NCBI GenBank assembly: GCA_037968555.1
Contig: JBBKVS010000262.1
Coordinates: 1-21,539 of the forward strand
Source of the DNA: JAWXBM01 sp037968555
GTDB lineage: Bacteria; Pseudomonadota; Gammaproteobacteria; Xanthomonadales; SZUA-36
Length of the DNA: 21,539 bases
Direction: 5' to 3'
Below, piece by piece: positions 1 through 7,513 of this stretch. The notes below the pieces were generated by a model that worked only from the letters and a program-made list of their open reading frames with translations, was not told the DNA's origin and did not search any database. Both the position numbers and the translations under genes were made by a program. How positions within the stretch are numbered: the first letter of the stretch is position 1; every line of letters starts with the position of its first letter.

Positions 1-6
1 GCTTGA
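1..6 (+). CDS. Last codons of an upstream gene, probably xdhA (partial)
   Basis: The window opens with GCT TGA, and the ATG of xdhB follows immediately in the same frame at position 7. This fits the stop codon of a preceding gene abutting xdhB. By family knowledge the gene upstream of xdhB in such operons is xdhA, the FAD/2Fe-2S subunit of xanthine dehydrogenase. Only one sense codon is visible, so the identity is inferred from context alone. Confidence 0.35.
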   Translation, partial: A

Positions 7-2319
7 ATGGATCGCCCGGTTGACAATACGCAACAGCAGGCCGTGGTGCATCAAGCCAAGGCCCATGACAGCGCCATCAAGCACGTCACGGGGCGGGCGG
101 TTTATATAGACGATATGGCCGAGCCGGAGGGCCTGTTGCAGGTGTATTTCGGCAGCAGCAAAGTCGCGCATGGCCGCATACGATCCCTGCAGCTGGATGC
201 GGTCCGGTCATTTCCGGGTGTGATTGCCGTCCTGACCGCAGCGGATATTCCGGGCAGCAATGACATCAGTCCCAAACACACCGGCGATGAAGAAACCATT
301 GCCAGCGAGTACGTGCATTTTTATGGCCAGGTACTGTTTGCGGTGGCAGCAGAGAGTCGTGATATCGCCCGGCGTGCGGCATTGCTGGCCGAAGTTGATA
401 TTGAAGAGTTGCCCGCGGTGCTGGACATCGCAACCGCGATTGAGCAGCAGGCCTGGGTGGACCCGCCACATGAAATGAAGCGCGGCGACGCCGCACAGGC
501 CATCGCTTCGGCATTGCATCGGCTGCAGGGAGAACTGCATACCGGCGCCCAGGATCATTTCTATTTGGAAGGCCAGGCGGCACTCAGCATCCCGCAGGAA
601 GATGGCGATGTGTTGATCTACTCTTCCAGCCAGCATCCTTCCGAGCTACAACACCTGGCGGCCTTGGCCCTGGGTCGCCCGGACAACGCGATTACCGTGG
701 AAGTACGGCGCATGGGCGGAGCCTTCGGCGGTAAAGAAACCCAGGCTGCGCAGTGGGCTGTGATTACGGCTTTGGTGGCGAATCAAACCCGTCGACCCGC
801 CAAGCTCAGGCTGGACCGGGACGACGACATGATCAGCACCGGCAAGCGGCATGATTTCCGTATCCGCTATGAGGTTGGTTTTGATGATGCAGGTCGCATC
901 CTCGGTATTGATCTGGAGCTGGCAGCCCGCTGCGGATTCTCGGCGGATCTTTCCGGCCCCATAAGTGATCGCGCCATGTTCCACAGTGACAATGCGTATT
1001 ACCTGCCCGCTGTACACATTCGTTCCTACCGTTGTCGCACCAACACCGTTTCCAACACGGCCTTCCGCGGTTTTGGTGGCCCGCAGGGCATGATGGGCAT
1101 AGAGCGGGTGATGGATGCCATCGCCGCCCACCTGGGTAAAGATCCGCTGGAAATTCGCAAGCTGAATCTGTATGGCGGTGACGGGCGCAATGTCACACCC
1201 TATTTTATGACGGTGGAAGACAATGTGGCTGCGGAAATCATCGCCGAACTGGAACGAAGCAGCGATTACAGCCGGCGTCGCGCAGACATTGCCAACTTCA
1301 ATGCCCAAAGCGCAGTGATCAAACGCGGAATTGCGTTGACGCCGGTCAAATTCGGTATTTCCTTTACCACCAGCTTCCTGAATCAGGCCGGGGCTTTGGT
1401 GCATATTTACAAAGACGGCAGCATCCATCTCAATCACGGTGGCACCGAGATGGGGCAAGGCCTGTTTATCAAAGTCGCACAGGTGGTGGCAGATGCTTTT
1501 GGCGTACCGCTGGAGCAGGTCAAAATCAGCGCTACCAGTACTGCAAAAGTGCCGAATACATCGGCCACTGCAGCATCTTCCGGTTCGGATATGAATGCCA
1601 TGGCGGCACTGGATGCCTGCGAGAAAATCAAGCAGCGCATTGCGAAATTCCTGGTCGGTGATGATGGCGATGCGGGCAAGGTGAAATTTGCCCACCAGGG
1701 TGTTTGGGATGGCGAAAAGCAGCACCGTTTTGAAGAGGTGGTAATGGCCGCCTGGATGGGGCGCGTGTCCCTGTCAGCGACGGGTTTTTATCGTACACCG
1801 AAAATTCATTATGACCGTGAGCAAGCCCGCGGCCGGCCCTTCCTCTATTTTGCCTACGGCGCAGCGGTAGCCGAAGTTGAGCTCGATACGCTCAGCGGTG
1901 AGAACCGCCTGCGCCGGGTGGATATCCTGCACGATGTGGGGCGTTCACTGAACCCGGCCATTGATCTCGGCCAGATTGAAGGTGGCTTTGTGCAGGGTAT
2001 GGGCTGGCTGACCACCGAAGAATGCTGGTGGGATAACAAAGGCCAGCTGCGCACCCATGCGCCGTCAACCTACAAGATTCCGGTCAGCAGTGATGTGCCG
2101 GAAGCGTTTAATGTGGAAATCTGGCAGCGGGGTGAAAACCAGGAGGCTACCATTCACAAGTCCAAAGCTGTGGGTGAGCCGCCATTGATGCTGGCCATTG
2201 CGGTACATAGCGCGATCAACCAGGCAATTGCCTCGAAAACCTCGGGAAGTAGCGTCCCGGCGCTGGATGCTCCGGCAACACCCGAACACATACTCATGTG
2301 CCTGGGTCGTCAACGCTAA
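7..2319 (+). CDS. xdhB: Xanthine dehydrogenase, molybdopterin-binding subunit XdhB
   Basis: This is the large molybdenum subunit of xanthine dehydrogenase, which hydroxylates hypoxanthine to xanthine and xanthine to urate in the cytoplasm, with XdhA carrying the flavin and iron-sulphur clusters. The 770-residue length fits bacterial XdhB. An N-terminal aldehyde-oxidase/xanthine-dehydrogenase hammerhead domain (about 20-135) precedes the Mo-binding domain. Visible signatures are MGGAFGGKETQ (236-246), AFRGFGGPQG (352-361, with the substrate-binding Arg354), GGTEMGQGL (478-486) and the GEPP motif holding the catalytic base Glu724. The start directly abuts an upstream TGA, so translation is probably coupled. 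It leads an operon with glyoxalase, xdhC, adenine deaminase, puuD and moaC, which supply substrate, cofactor and the next step. Confidence 0.96.
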   Translation: MDRPVDNTQQQAVVHQAKAHDSAIKHVTGRAVYIDDMAEPEGLLQVYFGSSKVAHGRIRSLQLDAVRSFPGVIAVLTAADIPGSNDISPKHTGDEETIASEYVHFYGQVLFAVAAESRDIARRAALLAEVDIEELPAVLDIATAIEQQAWVDPPHEMKRGDAAQAIASALHRLQGELHTGAQDHFYLEGQAALSIPQEDGDVLIYSSSQHPSELQHLAALALGRPDNAITVEVRRMGGAFGGKETQAAQWAVITALVANQTRRPAKLRLDRDDDMISTGKRHDFRIRYEVGFDDAGRILGIDLELAARCGFSADLSGPISDRAMFHSDNAYYLPAVHIRSYRCRTNTVSNTAFRGFGGPQGMMGIERVMDAIAAHLGKDPLEIRKLNLYGGDGRNVTPYFMTVEDNVAAEIIAELERSSDYSRRRADIANFNAQSAVIKRGIALTPVKFGISFTTSFLNQAGALVHIYKDGSIHLNHGGTEMGQGLFIKVAQVVADAFGVPLEQVKISATSTAKVPNTSATAASSGSDMNAMAALDACEKIKQRIAKFLVGDDGDAGKVKFAHQGVWDGEKQHRFEEVVMAAWMGRVSLSATGFYRTPKIHYDREQARGRPFLYFAYGAAVAEVELDTLSGENRLRRVDILHDVGRSLNPAIDLGQIEGGFVQGMGWLTTEECWWDNKGQLRTHAPSTYKIPVSSDVPEAFNVEIWQRGENQEATIHKSKAVGEPPLMLAIAVHSAINQAIASKTSGSSVPALDAPATPEHILMCLGRQR

Positions 2320-2376
2320 ACCGCCAGGCTTCTGGAGCGACAAGATCAACCCACTTGAACCCCATCAGGAATCCTT

Positions 2377-2817
2377 ATGAAGTACTTACACACCATGATA
2401 CGGGTCAGTGACCTGGACAAATCCCTCGATTTCTTTTGCAACAAGCTGGGCCTGGTCGAGGTGAAACGCCATCCCGTCCCCGCAGCCAAATTCACGCTGA
2501 TATTCCTGACCGCTCCCGAAGATGTGGCCCGATTTGAGCAAGGTCAGGCACCGGCCATTGAACTGACCTACAACTGGGACGAATCCGGATATGAGGGTGG
2601 CCGCAATTTTGGCCACCTGGCATTTGAGGTGGATGATATTTATGTAACCTGCCAGCGACTGATGGATGGCGGAGTTATCATCAACCGCCCGCCGCGCTGC
2701 GGCCACATGGCTTTTGTGCGTTCGCCGGACAATATTTCCATCGAGCTGCTGCAGAAGGGCAAGGCTTTGCCGCCACAGGAGCCCTGGGCTTCCATGGACA
2801 ATACCGGCGTCTGGTAG
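2377..2817 (+). CDS. gloA: Glyoxalase I (lactoylglutathione lyase), VOC superfamily
   Basis: This 146-residue protein matches glyoxalase I, which isomerises the hemithioacetal of methylglyoxal and glutathione to S-lactoylglutathione in the cytoplasm. Two beta-alpha-beta-beta-beta VOC modules are visible. The four expected metal ligands are His5 (LHTMIRV), Glu62 (IELTYNWD), His80 (FGHLAFEVDD) and Glu123 (SIELLQ). The length is close to the E. coli enzyme, with a slightly longer C-terminus. AGGA lies 6 bases before the ATG. The gene sits 57 bp after xdhB and 70 bp before xdhC, inside a purine operon where a methylglyoxal enzyme is not expected. It could be an ordinary housekeeping gloA or a related VOC enzyme with another substrate; the intact ligand set favours the first. 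Confidence 0.88.
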   Translation: MKYLHTMIRVSDLDKSLDFFCNKLGLVEVKRHPVPAAKFTLIFLTAPEDVARFEQGQAPAIELTYNWDESGYEGGRNFGHLAFEVDDIYVTCQRLMDGGVIINRPPRCGHMAFVRSPDNISIELLQKGKALPPQEPWASMDNTGVW

Positions 2818-2887
2818 TTTGGCCTTGCTGGTTGCCGGTAATGGGTTGGACAGCCGTCGCATCCAAGCCTTAGGATGAGTTGCAGGC

Positions 2888-3979
2888 ATGTGCCTGCTGG
2901 TTGGCCTGGATCGTTCCCTCTTGAGTAGCGTTAACACCTGGATAACTGAACTGCAGCGGTTGCTAACGCAGCACGACTGTGTGCTGGTGACATTACACCA
3001 GATCATGGGTTCTGCGCCGCGTGAGTCAGGCTGCCGCATGATCGTCACCACCGACTCCATCAGCGGCAGCATAGGTGGCGGCAATCTGGAATTTACCGCC
3101 ATAGCCCAAGCACGGCAAATGCTGAATGAATCGCATGGTGCTGCTCAGCTGCAGCAGCCGTTCGGTCTTGGGCCAGCACTCAATCAATGCTGCGGCGGTG
3201 CGGTTAACCTGCATTTCGAGCGCATTCCTAATGGGCAAGTGCAGTGGCTGGATGATTTGATCGCAGCACAGTCGGCGGCTTCACCGATAATTCTTGTTTC
3301 TGCGGTGGATGCTGTTGAACCAACGCATCATGTTATTCAGGAAAACTCCAATCAGCCCGAAAATCTGCCAGACGCAATTTGGCTGGCTGCACGTGAGTTA
3401 ATGCAAACCCCGGTAGTTGCGCGAATCACAAACAATTCCCACACCGTGTTGGAAACCGACAAGGGCAATTGGTGTCTGGAGCGCATTGAGGATCAACAGC
3501 CGCAGTTGTATCTGTTTGGTGCCGGGCATGTGGGGCAGGAAGTGGCCCGCATGTTGCGAGGCTTGCCATTTAAATTCAGCTGGATTGATCAACGGCCAGA
3601 TGTTTTTCCTGCTGAAGCCGCAGAGTACTGCACATTGATTGGCTCCGACCCTGTGGCCACCGTGGCGCAAGCCAAACGCGATAGTATTTTCGTGGTTATG
3701 ACGCACTCTCACCAATTGGATGAGGATATCTGTCATGCCATTTTGCAGCGCCAGGATACAAATTGGGAATTCCGCTGGCTGGGTTTGATCGGTTCGGCCA
3801 CCAAGCGCAAACGCTTTGTACACCGCCTGCAGCAAAGAGATATCACAGCAGCGCAACTGCAGCGGCTGGTCTGTCCTGTTGGCCTTTCTGGTATCCATGG
3901 AAAGCAGCCTGCTACCATTGCGCTCAGCCTGATGGCACAACTGATGATGGAGTCCACATGGACCGCCGCCGAAAACTGA
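2888..3979 (+). CDS. xdhC: Xanthine dehydrogenase accessory protein XdhC
   Basis: XdhC binds molybdenum cofactor, promotes its sulphuration and inserts it into XdhB; it is not part of the final enzyme. The 363-residue protein has the family features in order: the N-terminal motif GSAPRESG (41-48), GGGNLE (63-68), the conserved Cys pair in CCGG (101-104), and a C-terminal Rossmann domain with LFGAGHVGQEVA (209-220), GLIGSATKRKRF (299-310) and the terminal GLSGIHGKQPATIALS segment (332-347). An AGGATGAG stretch at 2872-2879 can serve as ribosome binding site for the ATG. The 3' end overlaps the adenine deaminase gene by 22 bases, indicating coupled translation in the xdh operon. Confidence 0.93.
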   Translation: MCLLVGLDRSLLSSVNTWITELQRLLTQHDCVLVTLHQIMGSAPRESGCRMIVTTDSISGSIGGGNLEFTAIAQARQMLNESHGAAQLQQPFGLGPALNQCCGGAVNLHFERIPNGQVQWLDDLIAAQSAASPIILVSAVDAVEPTHHVIQENSNQPENLPDAIWLAARELMQTPVVARITNNSHTVLETDKGNWCLERIEDQQPQLYLFGAGHVGQEVARMLRGLPFKFSWIDQRPDVFPAEAAEYCTLIGSDPVATVAQAKRDSIFVVMTHSHQLDEDICHAILQRQDTNWEFRWLGLIGSATKRKRFVHRLQQRDITAAQLQRLVCPVGLSGIHGKQPATIALSLMAQLMMESTWTAAEN

Positions 3980-4968
3980 TAGCCGATCTGCCCAAAGCCG
4001 AATTGCATATGCACATTGAGGGCAGCCTGGAACCGGAAATGATGTTCGCGCTGGCGCAGCGTAACGGGGTAAAGCTGCCTTATGCCGATGTGGAAGCCAT
4101 ACGCGCGGCTTACCGGTTCGATTGCCTGCAGGATTTTCTGGATCTGTATTACCAGGGCATGTCAGTGTTGCTCACCGAACAGGATTTTTTCGACCTGACC
4201 TGGGCCTACTTGCTGCGCTGCCAGGCCGATAATGTAGTGCATACGGAAATTTTCTTTGATCCTCAAGGCCACACCGGTCGCGGCGTAGCTTTTGCCACTG
4301 CATTCGAAGGCATCTGGTCGGCTCTGCAGAAGGGCGAGAAGAAGCTGGGTATCAGCAGTCGCATCATCATGTGTTTCCTGCGGCATCTGGATGAAGACAG
4401 TGCCCTGGCGACGCTGGAGGAAGCGGCTCCGTTTCTGGATCGAATTGCCGGAGTTGGCCTGGATTCCTCTGAAGTTGGGCATCCACCGCTAAACTTTGCG
4501 CGGGTGTTTGCCCGTGCGGGCGAGCTGGGGCTCAAGCGCGTGGCGCACGCCGGCGAAGAAGGGCCACCCGAGTATGTCTGGGAAGCTTTGGATGGATTAC
4601 AGGTAGATCGCATCGATCACGGCAACCGCTCAATGGAAGATGAAGACCTGGTTTCCCGTCTGGCGCGCAAACAGATTCCACTGACCGTGTGCCCGCAGTC
4701 CAATTTGCGCCTGGCCGTGGTCAAAGACATGAGCGATCACCCCATACGTGACATGTTGGGCATGGGCCTGAAAGCCACCATCAATTCCGATGACCCGGCC
4801 TATTTTGGCGGTTATATGAACGACAATTTCAATTCGCTGGTTGATGCCGTGGACCTTTCACGCGATGAAATCATCGAATTGGTGCGTAACAGTTTTGAAG
4901 CTTCCTTTCTGGACCCTGCTGAGATTGCCCAGCACCTGCAGGCGGTAGACCGCATCGCAGCGGCTTGA
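3958..4968 (+). CDS. Adenine deaminase (adenosine deaminase superfamily)
   Basis: This 336-residue amidohydrolase most likely converts adenine to hypoxanthine, the substrate of xanthine dehydrogenase encoded in the same operon. The TIM-barrel metal and catalytic residues are present: His17 and His19 (ELHMHIEGS), His197 and Glu200 (VAHAGEEG), His221 (IDHG), and Asp278-Asp279 (NSDDPAYFGGY). The SDDPAYFGGY context and the segment DSSEVGHPP (169-177) are typical of the adenine deaminase branch characterised in Pseudomonas and yeast rather than classical adenosine deaminase; this assignment is from memory of the families. The start at 3958 is preceded by GGAG. The same frame is open 65 codons further upstream, but a start there would run deep into xdhC. 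The stop overlaps the puuD start (TGATG). Confidence 0.87.
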   Translation: MDRRRKLIADLPKAELHMHIEGSLEPEMMFALAQRNGVKLPYADVEAIRAAYRFDCLQDFLDLYYQGMSVLLTEQDFFDLTWAYLLRCQADNVVHTEIFFDPQGHTGRGVAFATAFEGIWSALQKGEKKLGISSRIIMCFLRHLDEDSALATLEEAAPFLDRIAGVGLDSSEVGHPPLNFARVFARAGELGLKRVAHAGEEGPPEYVWEALDGLQVDRIDHGNRSMEDEDLVSRLARKQIPLTVCPQSNLRLAVVKDMSDHPIRDMLGMGLKATINSDDPAYFGGYMNDNFNSLVDAVDLSRDEIIELVRNSFEASFLDPAEIAQHLQAVDRIAAA

Positions 4969-6197
4969 TGGAAGGACTGCTGCAAGCCTGGCCGCAAGCC
5001 CAAATGCAGGATTGGCTGAGCCTGCTGTTGCGCTGGGCGCACCTGGTGACCGGCATCGCCTGGATAGGTGCCTCTTTTTACTTTAACTGGCTGGAAAACC
5101 AGCTGCAAAGGCGTTTTGGTGATAGCGATCCATTGGCTGGCGATCTGTGGGCCGTGCATGGTGGCGGCTTTTATTATTTGCAGAAATTTCGCCTCGCTCC
5201 GCCCGAAATGCCCAGTCAGCTGCATTGGTTCAAATACGAGGCCTATGCCACCTGGCTGACCGGCTTCTTCCTGCTGATGGTGGTTTATTGGTGGAATGCG
5301 CCACTGTTCCTGATCCACCCGGACAGCAGTCTAAGCCCGACTCTGGCCATTGCACTGAGTGCCGCTGTGCTGTTGATTTCCTGGCTGCTGTATGACGGGC
5401 TGTACCGCTCGCCATTGGGCAATAAGGGCTGGGTTTCGGCCCTGCTGATTTTCGCCTGGTTTACCTTCCTGGCCTGGTGGTTGGGCGATTATTTCACTGG
5501 CCGCGCCAGCTACCTGCATGTGGGTGCGGCGATTGGCAGCATCATGGTGGCCAATGTGTTTTTCGTGATCATACCGGCGCAGAAAAACATGGTGGCGTCG
5601 CTCAGTGACGGTCAAACGCCGGATGGCAGCAAAGGCAAACAGGCTTTGCAGCGTTCACGGCACAATAACTATCTGACCTTGCCGGTGTTGTTCATCATGA
5701 TCAGCAGCCACTATCCGTTTTCTTACGGCGGTAAATTGGGTTGGCTGGTGCTGGCGGTGCTGTCACTGGCGCTGGTGGGAATCAGGCACTGGTTCAACAT
5801 ACGCCACTTGCCAGGCCACAATCGTTGGGTGTTGCCCTTATCCCTGCTGCTGTTGTTGGGGTTGATACTGTCGACCTTGCCGCGTCCTGCGATACATATA
5901 TCGGCTGCGGCTACCGCCCCGTTAACTTCTGAAGTCCAGCCCCTGATTGACCAGCATTGCGTCAGTTGCCATGCCAAAACACCCAGCTTTGCGGGCTTTA
6001 CAGCGCCGCCTTTGGATGTGGTGCTGGAAACAACGCAACAGATCGACAGCCAGGCCGAGCGCATTTACCAGGCGGTGGTAGTCACTCAGACCATGCCTTT
6101 GGCTAATATGCAGGGCATGACGCCTGAGCAGCGAGATTTGATTGCAGCCTGGTACCTTGGGCAGGAGACTTGGGGTCAGAGTCAAGGGACAGAGTAA
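4968..6197 (+). CDS. puuD: Membrane urate oxidase PuuD with C-terminal cytochrome c domain
   Basis: This 409-residue integral membrane protein resembles PuuD, which oxidises urate to 5-hydroxyisourate and passes electrons to a fused c-type haem. It has about seven to eight hydrophobic helices (for example near 15-37, 95-115, 125-142, 155-172, 183-202, 236-250, 256-272, 287-303), with the conserved region WLENQLQRRF (41-50) through HGGGFYYLQKF (64-74). A cytochrome c domain follows, with CVSCH at 331-335 and a likely axial Met376 (QTMPLAN). The ATG at 4968 shares one base with the deaminase stop; an in-frame TTG one codon earlier is less likely. Residues 402-409 and the stop codon are encoded by the palindromic element at 6172-6262, so the native C-terminus was probably replaced by that insertion. 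Confidence 0.9.
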   Translation: MEGLLQAWPQAQMQDWLSLLLRWAHLVTGIAWIGASFYFNWLENQLQRRFGDSDPLAGDLWAVHGGGFYYLQKFRLAPPEMPSQLHWFKYEAYATWLTGFFLLMVVYWWNAPLFLIHPDSSLSPTLAIALSAAVLLISWLLYDGLYRSPLGNKGWVSALLIFAWFTFLAWWLGDYFTGRASYLHVGAAIGSIMVANVFFVIIPAQKNMVASLSDGQTPDGSKGKQALQRSRHNNYLTLPVLFIMISSHYPFSYGGKLGWLVLAVLSLALVGIRHWFNIRHLPGHNRWVLPLSLLLLLGLILSTLPRPAIHISAAATAPLTSEVQPLIDQHCVSCHAKTPSFAGFTAPPLDVVLETTQQIDSQAERIYQAVVVTQTMPLANMQGMTPEQRDLIAAWYLGQETWGQSQGTE

Positions 6198-6262
6198 GTT
6201 TTTTCTTTGACTGACACGACAGGCAGGGTAAGTGGTTTACTCTGTCCCTTGACTCTGACCCC
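6172..6262. repeat. 91-bp palindromic element, perfect 26-bp inverted arms
   Basis: The left arm (6172-6197, beginning GGGGTCAGAGTCAAGGGAC) and the right arm (6237-6262) are exact reverse complements over 26 bp around a 39-base centre. The GGGGTCAGAGT core resembles palindromes that I associate with REP-associated tyrosine transposases (RAYT, IS200-like) in gammaproteobacteria; that link is from memory. No transposase lies in the window, so this would be a non-autonomous copy. As RNA it forms a very strong stem-loop between puuD and moaC. It has no T-tract after the right arm, so it is not a classical terminator. It supplies the puuD stop codon. Confidence 0.85.
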
Positions 6263-6284
6263 GATTCTATTTGAGGCCCAAAAG

Positions 6285-6797
6285 ATGAGCGAAACACCCA
6301 AACAAAACTGGTCCATGGCCGATATCTCAGCCAAGTCTGTAACCCGCCGCATGGCCATAGCGGGTGGCCGTATCGTGATTGGTGAGAAAGCCATGGCCAT
6401 GTTGCAAGCCGGCACCCTGCCCAAAGGTGATCCGCGCGCCATGGCCGAAGTTGCGGCCATCCAGGCCGCCAAGCAGACCCCGTCCCTATTACCCTTGTGC
6501 CATCCCATTTCGCTGAACCGGGTGATGTTGCGCTCCATCGTCCGACCTGAGCACCAGGCCATCGATATGTACTGCATGGCCGAAATAGCAGCACAAACCG
6601 GCGTGGAAATGGAGGCATTGACGGGCGTTCAGGTGGCACTATTAACTGCCTGGGATCTGATCAAGCCGGTGGAGGCCGCACTGGAAATCACCGGCGTGCG
6701 CTTGCTGTATAAATCCGGTGGTAAAAGTGGTGTATGGCAAAATCCGCAAGGGTTGCCGGCTGAAGTCGTGAGCTGGATTGCAGAGTTGAGCGCTTAG
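6285..6797 (+). CDS. moaC: Cyclic pyranopterin monophosphate synthase MoaC
   Basis: MoaC converts the MoaA product (3',8-cyclo-7,8-dihydro-GTP) to cyclic pyranopterin monophosphate, the first stable intermediate of molybdenum cofactor synthesis. The 170-residue protein carries the family signatures SMADISAKSVTRR (10-22), AAIQAAK (57-63), PLCHP (70-74), GVEMEALTG (106-114), the catalytic Asp124 in WDLIK, and KSGGKSG (143-149). The ATG at 6285 was chosen because upstream in-frame codons run through the palindromic element and would add no conserved sequence. The ribosome binding site is weak. It is the last gene of the xdh operon, apart from moaA, moaD and moaE, which lie 1.6 kb away on the other strand. 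Confidence 0.95.
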   Translation: MSETPKQNWSMADISAKSVTRRMAIAGGRIVIGEKAMAMLQAGTLPKGDPRAMAEVAAIQAAKQTPSLLPLCHPISLNRVMLRSIVRPEHQAIDMYCMAEIAAQTGVEMEALTGVQVALLTAWDLIKPVEAALEITGVRLLYKSGGKSGVWQNPQGLPAEVVSWIAELSA

Positions 6798-6846
6798 CCT
6801 GTTTGTACCTCTTTATTGACAAGGACTGGCAAAATCCACAGAAAAG

Positions 6847-6895
6847 TGATACAAATACTCGGTACATAGGTTATATATACCTAGGAATTGTATCA
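6847..6895. promoter_or_regulatory. Inverted repeat before abiEi, candidate AbiEi operator
   Basis: TGATACAA (6847-6854) and its exact reverse complement TTGTATCA (6888-6895) flank an AT-rich stretch that contains a smaller TAGGT/ACCTA inverted repeat, and the right half ends at the base before the abiEi ATG (6896). A weak promoter, GATACA (6848-6853) - 17 bases - TTATAT (6871-6876), would be covered by the left half, and the AGGA ribosome site (6883-6886) lies between the halves. AbiEi antitoxins are known to repress their own operon by binding inverted repeats, so this is the natural operator candidate. Confidence 0.55.
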
Positions 6896-7513
6896 ATGCA
6901 GAATCCACAACCACAACGCGAACTCGCCAAAGCGCTACTGCGAGAGCGGGGAATCCTGCGTCTGTCAGAGCTGCGGGAGGCAGGTGTGACAGCCGCAACG
7001 ATAAGCCGTATGGAGCGGGCTGGAGAGGTGATTCGACTGTCTCGGGGAGTCTATCAACTACCCGATGCCGAATTGGATCCTAACCACAGCCTGGCAGAAG
7101 CAGCCACACGGGTGCCTAAGGGCGTTGTATGCCTGGTCTCTGCCCTGGCGTTTCATGGTCTGACCGATCAGCTACCGCGCAAAGTTTGGATCGCAATCGG
7201 CAATAAGGACTGGGCGCCGCAGCATGATGCCATGTCCATTCGCATTGTCCGTTTTACCGACAGCCTGCTCAAAAGTGAAGTTGAGTCCAACATGATTGAA
7301 GGGGTTTCGGTCAAAGTCTTTGGTGCTGCCAAAACAGTGGCAGATTGCTTTCGGCATCGCGGCAAAGTGGGACTTCCAATTGCAATCGAAGGGCTTCAGG
7401 AAGCACTGAAACAGCGCAAGGCAACTCCAGCAGAAATCGTCCGTCAAGCTGACAAGGGTGGGGTTGCGACCGTGATCAGACCGTATCTTGAAGTGCTGAC
7501 TGCCAATGCCTAA
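6896..7513 (+). CDS. AbiEi-family antitoxin / autorepressor of a type IV toxin-antitoxin pair
   Basis: This 205-residue protein begins with a winged helix-turn-helix of the AbiEi N-terminal type (about residues 5-55: a helix with ALLRERGILRLSELREAG, then ATISRMERAGEVIRLSRGVYQLPD). The C-terminal domain (about 70-205) includes the conserved-looking VFGAAKTVADCFRHRGKVG. In the family the N-terminal domain binds operator DNA and the C-terminal domain counteracts AbiEii without stably binding it (type IV). The ATG at 6896 follows AGGA with a 9-base gap; an upstream in-frame extension to 6803 lacks domain content and would read through the inverted repeat. It overlaps the toxin gene by 8 bases. 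It is unrelated in function to the flanking moa genes, which suggests horizontal acquisition. Confidence 0.85.
   Translation: MQNPQPQRELAKALLRERGILRLSELREAGVTAATISRMERAGEVIRLSRGVYQLPDAELDPNHSLAEAATRVPKGVVCLVSALAFHGLTDQLPRKVWIAIGNKDWAPQHDAMSIRIVRFTDSLLKSEVESNMIEGVSVKVFGAAKTVADCFRHRGKVGLPIAIEGLQEALKQRKATPAEIVRQADKGGVATVIRPYLEVLTANA

Noticed and set aside
646..1725. Minus-strand open frame of 359 codons across xdhB
   Set aside because: It lies entirely antisense to a gene with all catalytic motifs, has no domain pattern and follows from the codon bias of the plus strand.
3763..3957. Longer adenine deaminase starting inside xdhC
   Set aside because: The added 65 residues have no homology to the family and would overlap xdhC by over 200 bases; the ATG at 3958 has GGAG and begins just before the metal-binding ELHMH motif.
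6207..6284. Upstream in-frame extension of moaC from a TTG at 6207
   Set aside because: It reads through the palindromic element and adds no MoaC sequence; the ATG at 6285 gives the family length.
6816..6844. Consensus -35 TTGACA (6816-6821) as the abiE promoter
   Set aside because: No acceptable -10 box lies 16-18 bases downstream (the sequence there reads CAGAAA), so the weaker promoter overlapping the inverted repeat was preferred.
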